A stretch of DNA of 56,592 bases from the NCBI GenBank assembly GCA_021810805.1, contig JAJZHW010000010.1, positions 1 through 56,592 of the forward strand, given 5' to 3'. Position numbers and translations under genes: made by a program. Shown here piece after piece: positions 21,903 through 30,700 of this stretch. Source of the stretch: Nitrospirota bacterium (lineage in GTDB: Bacteria > Nitrospirota > Leptospirillia > Leptospirillales > Leptospirillaceae). The first letter of the stretch is position 1; every line of letters starts with the position of its first letter. The notes under the pieces were generated by a model. It did no database searches, was not told the DNA's origin, and saw only the letters and a program-made list of their open reading frames with translations.

Positions 21903-24182
21903 GTGCCCGAAAGAAAGAGAAGACGCCGGAGACGGTCCGGCTCCACCCCATCCGAATCCGCCCCTTCGACACTTCTGGCTCCTCCGGATTCACCGTCCGC
22001 CTGGCGGGATCGGATTTTTCAGGTCATGGCGGATTCCCCCGAACATATTCTCTCGCTTGAGATTCTTCAGCGACGACTTCTCTCGAAAAAGGACCGGGCC
22101 CGACGGCCCGAGGCCCTGGAGTCACTGGAGCGTCTGATCTCGTCCCACGAGATTCTCCGTCTTCCCGACAGCCGCCTGGCCCTTCCCGACCGTCTTCCCC
22201 AGTTGACGGGACGGCTCGACGCGAACAAGGACGGCTATGGATTTGTGATCGATCCCGAAGGAAAAAAGGATGTCTTCATTCCCGTTCATGCCCTGGCCGG
22301 AGCCATCGACGGGGATACCGTCGTCTGCCATGTGGCCGGAGAGGATGCCCGAGGCCGCCGGGAAGGGGTCATCTTTCGCGTGCTTTCCCATGGGAGAAAG
22401 ACCTTTCCCGGTCTTTTGCAGCAGACTCCCGAGGGGTGGTTTGTCAAACCCAAGGAGGCTCGGATCCGCCATCAGTTCCGCGTCGATGCGCCGCCGTCGG
22501 GAACGGAGTCGGGAACGGTGGTCATCCTTGAGGTGACGGTTTACCCGTCCGACCTTTCTGCGCCCGGTGCGAGCCCCGCCCTGGAGGGACCTGCCGGCCG
22601 GATCCTTTCGGTCCTGGGTGCTGACGGGGATCCTGCCATCGATACCGATCTGGTGATCGCCTCCTTTGGGTTTTCCACGGCCTTTCCCGAAGAGGTCGAG
22701 GCGGTGGCCCATCGCCGGGCCGAAGAGGTTCCCATCGCCCCCGATGCGGAGAGAAAGGACTTTCGCTCCCTGGAAATCGTCACCATCGACGGAGATACCG
22801 CCAAGGACTTCGACGATGCGATTTCCATCGAAGAGGAGGCGGACGGGACCGTCACCCTGGGGATCCATATCGCCGATGTCTCCGCCTATGTCCTGCCCGG
22901 CTCGGCTCTTGACCGGGAGGGATTTGCCCGGGCGACGAGCGTCTACTTCCCGGACCGGGTGCTTCCCATGTTTCCCGAAGTACTCTCCAACGGGGTGCTC
23001 TCCCTGAACCCGGAAACCGATCGTCTGGCACGTTCGGTGACGGCCCGGATCGATAGGGAGGGAAAGGTTCTTTCCTGGACGCTCGACCGCTCCGTGATCC
23101 GCAGCCGCATGCGCATGACCTACTCCGAAGTCCATCGGGCCCTCACCGGCGAGCCCTCACCGGCCTATCTTCCCTATGCCGGCCGCCTCGAGTTGATGTG
23201 GCGGGTGGCCTCCCTTCTCAGAAAGCGCCGTATGAGCAAGGGAAGCCTCGACTTCGACCTTCCGGAGCCGGAAATTGTTCTCGACCTCCGCGGCGAGCCG
23301 GTGGATATTCTGCGTTCTCCCCGCTACCTCTCTCACCAGCTGATCGAAGAGTTCATGCTTCTGGCCAACACCCTTGTGGCCACCCGTCTTCGGGAGCGCC
23401 TCGGGACAGCCCTCTTCCGCGCCCATGAAACCCCCACGCCGGAGAAGATCGAAAATCTCTACTCCTTTCTGGCATCACTCAGTCTGCCGTTCTCGAAGCC
23501 GGAGGTGGTGACTCCCCGGGATCTCTCCCGGATTCTCGAGGAGACCAAGGGCTCTCCTCTAGAGCATCCGGTTCACTATTCCGTCCTGCGTTCCCTCAAG
23601 CAGGCTCGGTACGATCCCTCTCCATTGGGGCATTTCGGTTTGGCCTTTCCCGACTATACCCATTTCACCTCCCCCATCCGCCGCTATCCGGATCTTATCG
23701 TGCACCGCCTTCTTGACCTGACCGCTCCGTCGGGGATGGCGTCCCTTCTGCCGGGGAGCCTGGCGGCGGTGGCCCAGCACTGCTCGGAGAGGGAGCGAAA
23801 GGCCACCGAAGCCGAGAGAATGGCCATCGACTACAAAAAGGTCCGATTCATCTCGAAGCATCTGGGAGAGAGCTTCGACGGGCGGATTACCGGCGTTGCC
23901 TCCTTCGGCCTCTTCGTGGAGCTCTCCCCCTTCTTTGTCGAGGGGATGATTCCGATCCACATGCTGGGAAGGGATTATTACGAGTATCGGGAAGATCGTC
24001 ACCAGATCAGGGGCAATCGGAGCGGGCGGACCTTTTCCGTGGGAGATGCGGTGCGGGTGACGGTGGCCAAGGTGGACTTCCAGCGGCTCAGATGCGACTT
24101 CGTCCTTGAGGAAGAGGCCGGCCAGCTGGCAGAAGAAAGGCGCCCCTCAGGACGACGCCGATCCGGCCGAAGAGAGAGGTAG
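21903..24182 (+). CDS. rnr: Ribonuclease R
   Basis: 759 residues from GTG 21903, with AGAGG upstream. Processive 3'-5' exoribonuclease of the RNase II family, able to unwind structured RNA. The N-terminus is basic and short (ERKRRRRRRSG), then a winged-helix region (about 45-95), cold-shock domains (LDANKDGYGFVID; IDGDTVVCHV), the RNB catalytic domain with IDGDTAKDFDDAISIEE near residue 300 (metal-binding Asp cluster), IEEFMLLAN and HFTSPIRRYPDLIVHRLL, and a C-terminal S1 domain (GRITGVASFGLFVELSPFFVEGMI). The end is Arg-rich. Length is typical. Confidence 0.94.
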   Translation: MPERKRRRRRRSGSTPSESAPSTLLAPPDSPSAWRDRIFQVMADSPEHILSLEILQRRLLSKKDRARRPEALESLERLISSHEILRLPDSRLALPDRLPQLTGRLDANKDGYGFVIDPEGKKDVFIPVHALAGAIDGDTVVCHVAGEDARGRREGVIFRVLSHGRKTFPGLLQQTPEGWFVKPKEARIRHQFRVDAPPSGTESGTVVILEVTVYPSDLSAPGASPALEGPAGRILSVLGADGDPAIDTDLVIASFGFSTAFPEEVEAVAHRRAEEVPIAPDAERKDFRSLEIVTIDGDTAKDFDDAISIEEEADGTVTLGIHIADVSAYVLPGSALDREGFARATSVYFPDRVLPMFPEVLSNGVLSLNPETDRLARSVTARIDREGKVLSWTLDRSVIRSRMRMTYSEVHRALTGEPSPAYLPYAGRLELMWRVASLLRKRRMSKGSLDFDLPEPEIVLDLRGEPVDILRSPRYLSHQLIEEFMLLANTLVATRLRERLGTALFRAHETPTPEKIENLYSFLASLSLPFSKPEVVTPRDLSRILEETKGSPLEHPVHYSVLRSLKQARYDPSPLGHFGLAFPDYTHFTSPIRRYPDLIVHRLLDLTAPSGMASLLPGSLAAVAQHCSERERKATEAERMAIDYKKVRFISKHLGESFDGRITGVASFGLFVELSPFFVEGMIPIHMLGRDYYEYREDRHQIRGNRSGRTFSVGDAVRVTVAKVDFQRLRCDFVLEEEAGQLAEERRPSGRRRSGRRER

Positions 24183-24200
24183 GGGAGGAGGATCCTCCCC
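24182..24200. terminator. Possible bidirectional terminator between rnr and the lipoprotein
   Basis: GGGGAGG and CCTCCCC flank a five-base loop (AGGAT) in the 25-bp gap between convergent genes. No T tract, so weak as an intrinsic terminator. Confidence 0.3.
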
Positions 24201-24207
24201 CGGAAGG

Positions 24208-24612
24208 CTAATTGTTGGGAAGAGGGGACTGCGCCGCCTTGATCTCATTGGCAGCGGTGGTGAGGTCGGCCGTGGAACGATCAAACATGTTCTTTGCCCA
24301 GACCGGATTGCCGATCTTCTGGTATTCCTGAGCCGAGGAGAGCCGAACCCCGGCGGCTTCGATGTATTGCTTGGCCGCCAGAATGTGGTTTTGCAGATCG
24401 GCCTCTTTCTTGGCCGCCTTTTCGGTTGACTGGGCCGAGGAGCGATAGTTGTAGGCGGCATTCTGGTGGTTCCCGATCAGCGCGTTCGTCTGGGCACAGG
24501 CCCCGAGCGTGCCGAGAGCGGCGACCAGCAAGAGGGGGCGGGACAGGCGAAGGGCTCTTCCGAGTCGGCCGTCGCGCAGTTGTCGTGGGTGTGTCTCTGT
24601 CACCATGGACAT
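24208..24612 (-). CDS. Helical lipoprotein, unknown (DUF4398-like)
   Basis: 134 residues if read from ATG 24612, chosen because GGAGG lies nine bases upstream; the in-frame ATG 24657 is an alternative. A basic N-region and hydrophobic core end in a lipobox (LGTLGAC). The mature protein is mostly charged alpha-helix with Ala/Glu/Lys heptads (TEKAAKKEADLQNHILAAKQ, TADLTTAANEIKAAQ), like small coiled-coil outer-membrane lipoproteins such as DUF4398 members. It is divergent from another lipoprotein gene at 24763, so they may share a control region. Function unknown. Confidence 0.65.
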   Translation of the reverse strand: MSMVTETHPRQLRDGRLGRALRLSRPLLLVAALGTLGACAQTNALIGNHQNAAYNYRSSAQSTEKAAKKEADLQNHILAAKQYIEAAGVRLSSAQEYQKIGNPVWAKNMFDRSTADLTTAANEIKAAQSPLPNN

Positions 24613-24762
24613 GGGGGTGGGCCTCCGCGGCAATGTAGTGAGAATACGTTGGGTCATCGGCGAGCGTCCCCGGGATCGTTTCCGGAACCGGTCAGCTCCC
24701 TTTGGGAGGATCTTCTCGACGATCAAACAGTGAGCCACGAATACGAACGACAGAATGTTGTT

Positions 24763-25980
24763 ATGATATTTAACACATTGGCAAGGGCAGGTTCAAGGCA
24801 GGTGAGTCCGACAGGGGAGCCCTCCGGGGCGCAGAGGCGATGGCGACGATGGCTGGGAGGGGGGCTTTTGAGCCTTCTGGCCTCCTGTTCCGCCCTTTCC
24901 CATCCACAAACTGTGATCCGGGACAAGGGAGTTCTCTACCGGAGCTCCATGATGGAAGCCGCGTCCTACCGTCCGGTGGTCATGACTCCGAAGGAGTGCA
25001 CCCCCCGCTATCTCGACGTTCGGGGAGTGGTCCCCCCCACCCGGAGGAAGGGTCCCCCCGCCCTGAAGATCCGCATCCAGAAGAACTGGACCTCCGGGGT
25101 GGATCTCTCCCGGAAGGGCCCGGTGGTTCTGCCGCTTGCCGCCCGCATTTCGGAGTTCCGGGACGGGGACTGGGTTGAGAAAAAGGTGCGGGGATTTGTG
25201 GAGTTCCGGGATCTGGGCACCTGCCGGATCCGCCGTGCCGCCTTCGTGGCCTCCGATGATCCCTCCGTCCTTGAGCCGGCCCTTTGGGTTCTCAACCTCG
25301 CTCCCCCCTCCCGCTCTCGCTGGACGCCCCGCCTCCTCCTCCTCAACGCCTACCGGACGATGGTCAACGAGACAATTTCCATTACCGGGCCGGTTCTCTT
25401 CGCGACCCCCCAGCGTCTCTACCATCCCGTCTCCCGCATCAACGGCGTCCTGCAGCGAAAGGATCTTCTCCGGGGAGTGACCCCTCCGGATCGATTCGGG
25501 ACGATCGATTCGACCCTCTGGTTGAAAGGGAAGGAGCAGGAATTTAGAATAAAGGGAGAGGGGGAGACCGGGATGTTTGTCCTGCACTCCCACCATACGG
25601 TGGGTGCGGGGATCTTTTTGCCCTACCCCGAACCGTTCTACTTCTATCCGAACAGATCCTACCGGATCGCGCTGGCAGGCAGCCTTCTGGTGGATGGTCC
25701 CTTTGCCTTTGAGGGGCGGGTGACCTTCGATCCGGAGGGGCAAACGGCGTCCCTCTCCGGCCACATCAATGAGGCCGGATCCCTTGTTCCCGATTTTCAG
25801 ACGGAGGTTCCCTTCAAGAAGGGACACCACTCCCGCTTTGGTGTTCCGGGCGAGGTGGACCTTTCCTTCTCGTTCAACAAGAGACGGATCGATCTTGTCA
25901 TGTTCCCGGATCCAAACCGGAGGACGATGTGGATCGGTTCTCTGAACCAGAACCTTCTCGGCATGGCGGATCCGGACTGA
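24763..25980 (+). CDS. Predicted lipoprotein, unknown
   Basis: 405 residues from ATG 24763; GTG 24802, just after AAGGCAG, is an alternative that keeps the signal peptide. The lipobox is LLASC. The mature part has beta-rich stretches with repeated Y-R, F-x-F patterns (PYPEPFYFYPNRSYRIALAG, FAFEGRVTFDPEG, VDLSFSFNKRRIDLVMFPDP) and an early conserved-looking VMTPKECTPRYLDVRGV. It does not resemble a family I know. It heads a small cluster with a single-helix membrane protein and an Slp-type lipoprotein, suggesting an envelope role. Confidence 0.7.
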   Translation: MIFNTLARAGSRQVSPTGEPSGAQRRWRRWLGGGLLSLLASCSALSHPQTVIRDKGVLYRSSMMEAASYRPVVMTPKECTPRYLDVRGVVPPTRRKGPPALKIRIQKNWTSGVDLSRKGPVVLPLAARISEFRDGDWVEKKVRGFVEFRDLGTCRIRRAAFVASDDPSVLEPALWVLNLAPPSRSRWTPRLLLLNAYRTMVNETISITGPVLFATPQRLYHPVSRINGVLQRKDLLRGVTPPDRFGTIDSTLWLKGKEQEFRIKGEGETGMFVLHSHHTVGAGIFLPYPEPFYFYPNRSYRIALAGSLLVDGPFAFEGRVTFDPEGQTASLSGHINEAGSLVPDFQTEVPFKKGHHSRFGVPGEVDLSFSFNKRRIDLVMFPDPNRRTMWIGSLNQNLLGMADPD

Positions 25981-26024
25981 GTGACTCTTCCCGCCCGCCT
26001 CCCAGGACATCTCAAGGAGTAGCT

Positions 26025-26240
26025 GTGGACCCGGACAAGACAGAAAATTCCCCCTCCCCTGACACCCAAGGGGCAGAGCCGGAGGCGGCCTCTCTTGAGT
26101 TTACCCCCCGGAGGGCCAAGATCCTGGGCATCTTTTTCCGGATCTTCACCATCCTCGAGTTTGGATTTTTAGGGTTCATCATCTTCGACCTCTTCCGGAA
26201 GTACATCATCACCGGGAACCTCGACTGGTGGAAGAAGTGA
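26025..26240 (+). CDS. Small single-helix membrane protein
   Basis: 71 residues from GTG 26025, with AAGGAG seven bases upstream. An acidic, Ser/Pro-rich N-terminus is followed by FTPRRAKILGIFFRIFTILE and a hydrophobic helix to about residue 60 (FGFLGFIIFDLFRKY), ending in NLDWWKK. It fits the gap between the lipoprotein and Slp genes closely (7 bp to the next start), so it is probably part of that operon. No family recognised. Confidence 0.65.
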   Translation: MDPDKTENSPSPDTQGAEPEAASLEFTPRRAKILGIFFRIFTILEFGFLGFIIFDLFRKYIITGNLDWWKK

Positions 26241-26247
26241 GTGTGAT

Positions 26248-26823
26248 GTGAGGAGCCCTTTCCCCTCCGTCCGGCGTCCCTTCTCTTCCCCGGGACCACG
26301 CGCCCTTCTTGCCATCCTTCTTCTGGTTCCCTTTCTTTTTGCCTCCTGCGATATCTTCGATCCCCCCACCTTTACCCAGCATCAGCTATCCGGGGTCGAT
26401 CAGACCGTGGACTACGCCCAGGTCCTGCAAAACCACCGGGAGCTGGCGGGACAGAAGGTGGTGGTGGGCGGACAGGTTCTTCACCTGGAAAACCACACGA
26501 CCCGCGCCTATGTCCAGCTGGCGCCCTCCCCCTTGGACAAAATCCTCCGTCCGGAATCTCCCGATCCCTCGTCTGGCCATCTTCTGCTGGTCTTTCCCTA
26601 TCCGGTTGACCCTTCCGCCCTGCGCGACGGAGTCAGGATTACCGTGACCGGGACGGTTCGTCGAATGAAACGGCCCGCCCGAACCTCCGAGGGGGCGACG
26701 CTAAGGTTTGTGACGATCGACGTGGTGGATCTTCACACCTGGATTCCTCCCACGCAGCTGATGGGGGGCTCCCCCTTCCCCGTCATGACTCCGGGCTTTA
26801 CCGGACCCTACCAGACTCCCTGA
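26248..26823 (+). CDS. Slp-family outer-membrane lipoprotein
   Basis: 191 residues from GTG 26248. The signal peptide ends at a lipobox (FLFASC, Cys34). The mature domain follows the Slp pattern: QTVDYAQVLQNHRELAGQKV, VVGGQVLHLENH (the VxxGGxI element), a strand with VQLAPSPLDK, GHLLLVFPYPVDPSALRDGV and ITVTGTVRRMKR. Slp proteins are outer-membrane lipoproteins induced in stationary phase or by acid stress in enterobacteria. The ribosome site is weak. The 3' end overlaps the convergent phosphatase gene by 26 bp. Confidence 0.82.
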   Translation: MRSPFPSVRRPFSSPGPRALLAILLLVPFLFASCDIFDPPTFTQHQLSGVDQTVDYAQVLQNHRELAGQKVVVGGQVLHLENHTTRAYVQLAPSPLDKILRPESPDPSSGHLLLVFPYPVDPSALRDGVRITVTGTVRRMKRPARTSEGATLRFVTIDVVDLHTWIPPTQLMGGSPFPVMTPGFTGPYQTP

Positions 26824-27472
26824 TCCACCGCTCCACCTCCCACAGGCTGTCGACGACGGCAATCGGATCAAGAGCGGCCAGCTCCTTTTCCTGATGGGTG
26901 CCTGTCGTCAGAAGAATGACCGGGCATCCCGCCCGTCGTCCCGCCTCCCGGTCGAAGGGGGAATCTCCCACAAAAAGAAGATCCCGAGGGGCGACCCCCA
27001 TCTGCATGGCGACCGCCAGAATCATGTCGGGCGAGGGTTTGAGTTCGTATCCGTCGTGCTCTCCGAGGCAAAGCGACAGACTGTCCTCCCAGCCAAAGTG
27101 GCGAATCAGGGCCCGGGCGGAGGTCCCAAGCTTGTTTGTGACCACGCCCTGGGCGATTCCCTGTCGGGCCATCTCGCCGAGAAGATGATCCGCCCCCGGC
27201 ATGGGGTGGGTGGTCTCGAGAAAGATCGATTCGTAATGGGCCCGAAAGACAGCGGTTCCCTTCGCCACCTCCTGGGGTGACAGAAGTCGGGCCACCGACT
27301 CTTCGAGCCCCCCTCCCACGAGGGAAAGTGATTCGTCATGAGACAGCACTCGATCGTGTCCAAATTCCTTGAGCATGTGGTTGAAGGAGTCGCGGATGGG
27401 ACGGAAGGAGTCGGCGAGGGTTCCGTCGAGGTCGTAGAGAATTGCACGAAGGGTTCCTGAAGGGGCAGCCAT
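26798..27472 (-). CDS. gph: HAD phosphatase, phosphoglycolate phosphatase-like
   Basis: 224 residues from ATG 27472; a longer frame to 27583 is open, but only from here does the HAD domain start normally. Motif I is YDLDGTLADS, with nucleophile Asp14 and acid/base Asp16. A helical cap follows (17-90), then motif II VVTNK, the motif III region ELKPSPDMI (Lys) and motif IV FVGDSPFDREAGRRAG. This is the Gph/PpaX layout. Substrate may be 2-phosphoglycolate (Calvin cycle or DNA repair salvage) or pyrophosphate; sequence alone does not decide. It lies on the minus strand downstream of tRNA-Glu. Confidence 0.85.
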   Translation of the reverse strand: MAAPSGTLRAILYDLDGTLADSFRPIRDSFNHMLKEFGHDRVLSHDESLSLVGGGLEESVARLLSPQEVAKGTAVFRAHYESIFLETTHPMPGADHLLGEMARQGIAQGVVTNKLGTSARALIRHFGWEDSLSLCLGEHDGYELKPSPDMILAVAMQMGVAPRDLLFVGDSPFDREAGRRAGCPVILLTTGTHQEKELAALDPIAVVDSLWEVERWIRESGRVR

Positions 27473-27590
27473 GCAGGGGTGTCCAAAATGAGGGGGTCTA
27501 GGGGATCTGTCCGAGTGGTTGGGGAAGTCAGCAACGCTTGCCCTGTCCCCAGAGACGGGGTTTGCCAAAGGGGAAAGGATCAAAGAGTAT

Positions 27591-27666
27591 TGGTGGTCCC
27601 AACGGGGTTCGAACCCGTGTTTCCGGCGTGAGAGGCCAGCGTCCTAGGCCACTAGACGATGGGACC
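27591..27666 (-). tRNA. tRNA-Glu (CTC)
   Basis: 76 nt on the minus strand, with CCA encoded. Acceptor 5' GGTCCCA pairs with TGGGACC before ACCA. The D arm contains GTCTAGTGGCCTAGGAC, the anticodon stem CTGGC/GCCGG encloses CTCTCAC giving anticodon CTC, and the T arm has GGGTTCGAACCC. CTC reads GAG, a frequent Glu codon in this GC-rich window. Confidence 0.95.
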
Positions 27667-27695
27667 AAACGTCTTTGAAGCGTCTCAAGGCGATG

Positions 27696-27701
27696 ATTAT
27701 A
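27696..27701 (-). promoter_or_regulatory. -10 element of the tRNA-Glu promoter
   Basis: A perfect TATAAT read on the minus strand, 29 bases before the tRNA 5' end. The -35 region at 17 bp spacing is only T-rich (TTTCTT), so the promoter match is partial. Confidence 0.5.
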
Positions 27702-27776
27702 TCCGAATCCAACGCCAAAAGAAACTCTCTCAGGTGGGACGTTGAATGGCGTAAGGGGTGATCCCCATCATTCCGG

Positions 27777-30700
27777 TCAGAGCGAGTCCGGCTCCTCTTG
27801 GCGGACCTTTTTGGCGATCCACCCCTTGAGATTCTCCAGAAAGAGCTCCCGCCGATTCGGGTCGGAATGGATGCCATCGTGCCAGAGGAGGGGCAGGGAT
27901 CCGGGGCTCTCCCGGGAGGAGATCCAGCGCCGGAGGGGACACTCACGGGAATCTTCGGACAGGCGGTCCATGCCCCGGATCTCGGTCCTCCAGAGATAGG
28001 CCAGGGCTCCCGCTGCGCTCTTGATGGCCCGGTCCGCCGTTGGCAATCGGAAACCTCTGACAAAGGAAGGAATCTCCCCGGGAGCCATGGGGCGGGCCAA
28101 GGCAAACCCCTGGCCATAGCGCGCTCCGAGATGGCGGGCGACCTCCACCAGGTCTGGGTGTCCCAAGCCTTCGATCACCACATGATGGTTGAAGTCCCGT
28201 CCCAGGTCGACGATGGCTCCGACGAGAGCGAGCGTCTCGAGGGGGGAGGAGTAGAAGCGGAAGAGAAGCCCCTGGTCGACCTTGATGGTGTCGAAGGGGA
28301 TCGAGGCCAACCGTTCGAGGGTGCTGTAGCCGGAGCCAAGATCGTCGATGGAGAGCTTGACTCCCGTCTCCATGATGCGGCGAATCCCTTCGGACTGGGT
28401 CCGGGGATCCATCCGCTGGTTTTCCAGAAGTTCAAGGGAGATTCGGGAGGGCGAAATCCCGTAGCGGTCGAGTGGCTCCATGACCCATCGTGGGCATCGT
28501 TCGTCGGAGAGGGCATGGGGAGGGAGGTTGAGGGAGAGGTCCAGGGAAAGACCTTGGCGATCCCAGTCTGAAAGCTGACGGGAGGAGAGCTCGAGTCCTT
28601 CCCGGAAGAGCCAGATGAGGTCGCTTTCCCCCAGAAGGGGAAGAAAGATCCCGGGAGTCAGGATCTCTCCCCCCGGTCGCTCAAGCCTCGCCAGGGCTTC
28701 GACTCGGGTCACGGTTCCCATCTTCAGGTCGACCACCGGCTGCATGTAAAGTCGAAGTCCGCCCTCCAGAAGCTCCTTTCGGAGAGTTCGCGAGGAGTCT
28801 CCATCGAGGCTCCTGGGTGCGGTCTGGCTTCGATTCCAGAGCTCGCTCCACCGCTGGGAGAGAGCGGCGATGAATCGGCCGCTCCAGGCGGAGTCGAACT
28901 GGTGGGGGTAGGTGCCTGCCAGAAAGAGAGTGGCCGCGGGTCGACCCGTTTCGTCGCGAACGGGAAGAAAGAGAGAGGCGCACCATGCTTTTTCCGGCGT
29001 TCCTTCCACTGGTCTCTGGTCCGGGCAATGAATTCGGATCTGGCGGTTTTCATTCCAGGAGGACTTAAGCGATTGTTGGTGTTCGGGGTTCTCCCAGGGA
29101 AAAGGAATGCGCGAAGATGACTCGACAGAAAAGCTCCCCTGGCGGTCGGGGCGAAGAAGGATCGCTCCGCTGATCCCGGGAAGGTTTTCCAGCGCCGCGA
29201 TCTCCCGCGCGAGAATGTCGGGCCAGGGGGTTCCGGGAGGGGGCGGAGAGGAGGCCAGGCTATCGGAATAGGTTTCGATGGTGAGTCCGTAGGACTCGAC
29301 CTGTCCCCGAATGTCTTCTCCCAGGCGGTTCTCGAACAAAAGAAGGAGACGCAGGCGGTCTGAGGTCGAAAGGGACGCCCGGGCGATTTTCTCGAAAAAA
29401 ATGTTGCTGTAGAGGGATCGGGCCGACAGGATCAGCGGCACGGAGACCCCGACCAGAGCATGAATCGTCCCCAGTGCCTTTGCAGTTTCATTGATGGTTC
29501 CGGGGAGGGTGTCGGGAGAGAGCAGGAGCTTGAGGTGGCGCGTTTGGGATTCGACGAGGCGCTCGCGTCTCGCCGGAGTGAGGTTTTCCAGGATGGCGAA
29601 GGCCTGGGGATTGGTCGCGAGCCGATCGTAAAAGGTTGTGGCAAATTGACGCGTCACCTCGTCGAAGAGGGTGCGATATCGGTCGAGGAGCGCGATGGCC
29701 TGCTCTCCGTAAATGTCGAAATCCTCTTCGCGGTCCCGTTCGGATGTCTCCGATCTGTAGCGGGACCACCAGTGTGTCCGCGAGAGCTTTTCCCCTTTGG
29801 ATCGATACATGGCCAGATCGGCCTTCCGAAGGAGATCGTCGGCACTCTCTCCATCGGAGGGGAAGAGGGCGAGTCCCATCGACATTCCGATGGTGACGCG
29901 GATTCTCGGGGCGATCTCGAACGGAGAGAGAACGGCTCCGTGTATCCGCTCCAGAGCCTTTCCCAGCCTCTCCTGAAGCCCGTCATCATTGTCTCCCATC
30001 GATTCAAGGACAAAAACGAACTCGTCTCCCCCCAGCCTTCCGAAAAAGTCCGTCTCCCGGATCATGGAAAGAGCCCGAGTGGCAAATTCCCGCAGAAGAA
30101 CATCGCCCAATTCATGGCCATAACGATCATTGATGGGTTTGAAGTCGTCGAGGTCGATAAATCCCACCGACAATGTCTCCCCGGATCTTTTGGCGCGGGC
30201 CAGGGCTTTTTTTAGATGAAGCTCGAAGGCGTGCCTGTTGGGAAGCCCGGTCAGCTTGTCGTGAAGGGCCTCGTATTCGAACTTTTTCGAGGCTTCCACA
30301 ATCTCCGTGATATTGCGGTGAATTCCCACAAACTCCCGAACGTCTCCCGAATCGTCAAAGATGGGGTTGATGGAGAGAAGGTTCCAGAAGGTGGATCCGT
30401 CTTTCCGGTAGGTCAGCAGCTTCTCTTTGAAAGGAATTCCGGTGCGGAAAGCCTCGAGAATCTTCTCCACCGTTCCCATGTCCGTCTCGTCTCCGACCAG
30501 AATGTAGGGGGTCTCGCCCACAAGCTCCGGAGAGGGGCGTCCGATCATCTCCCCCATGGTGGGATTGGCATAAAGGATCTTCATGTCGGTACTGACGACG
30601 AGGACGCCTTCCCCCACCGAATCGACGGCGCTGGCGAGGCGCTTTTGCTCGGTCATCAGGTCGAGGCGGTCGAGTCCCTCCGAGAGGCTCTCGCCGAGTT

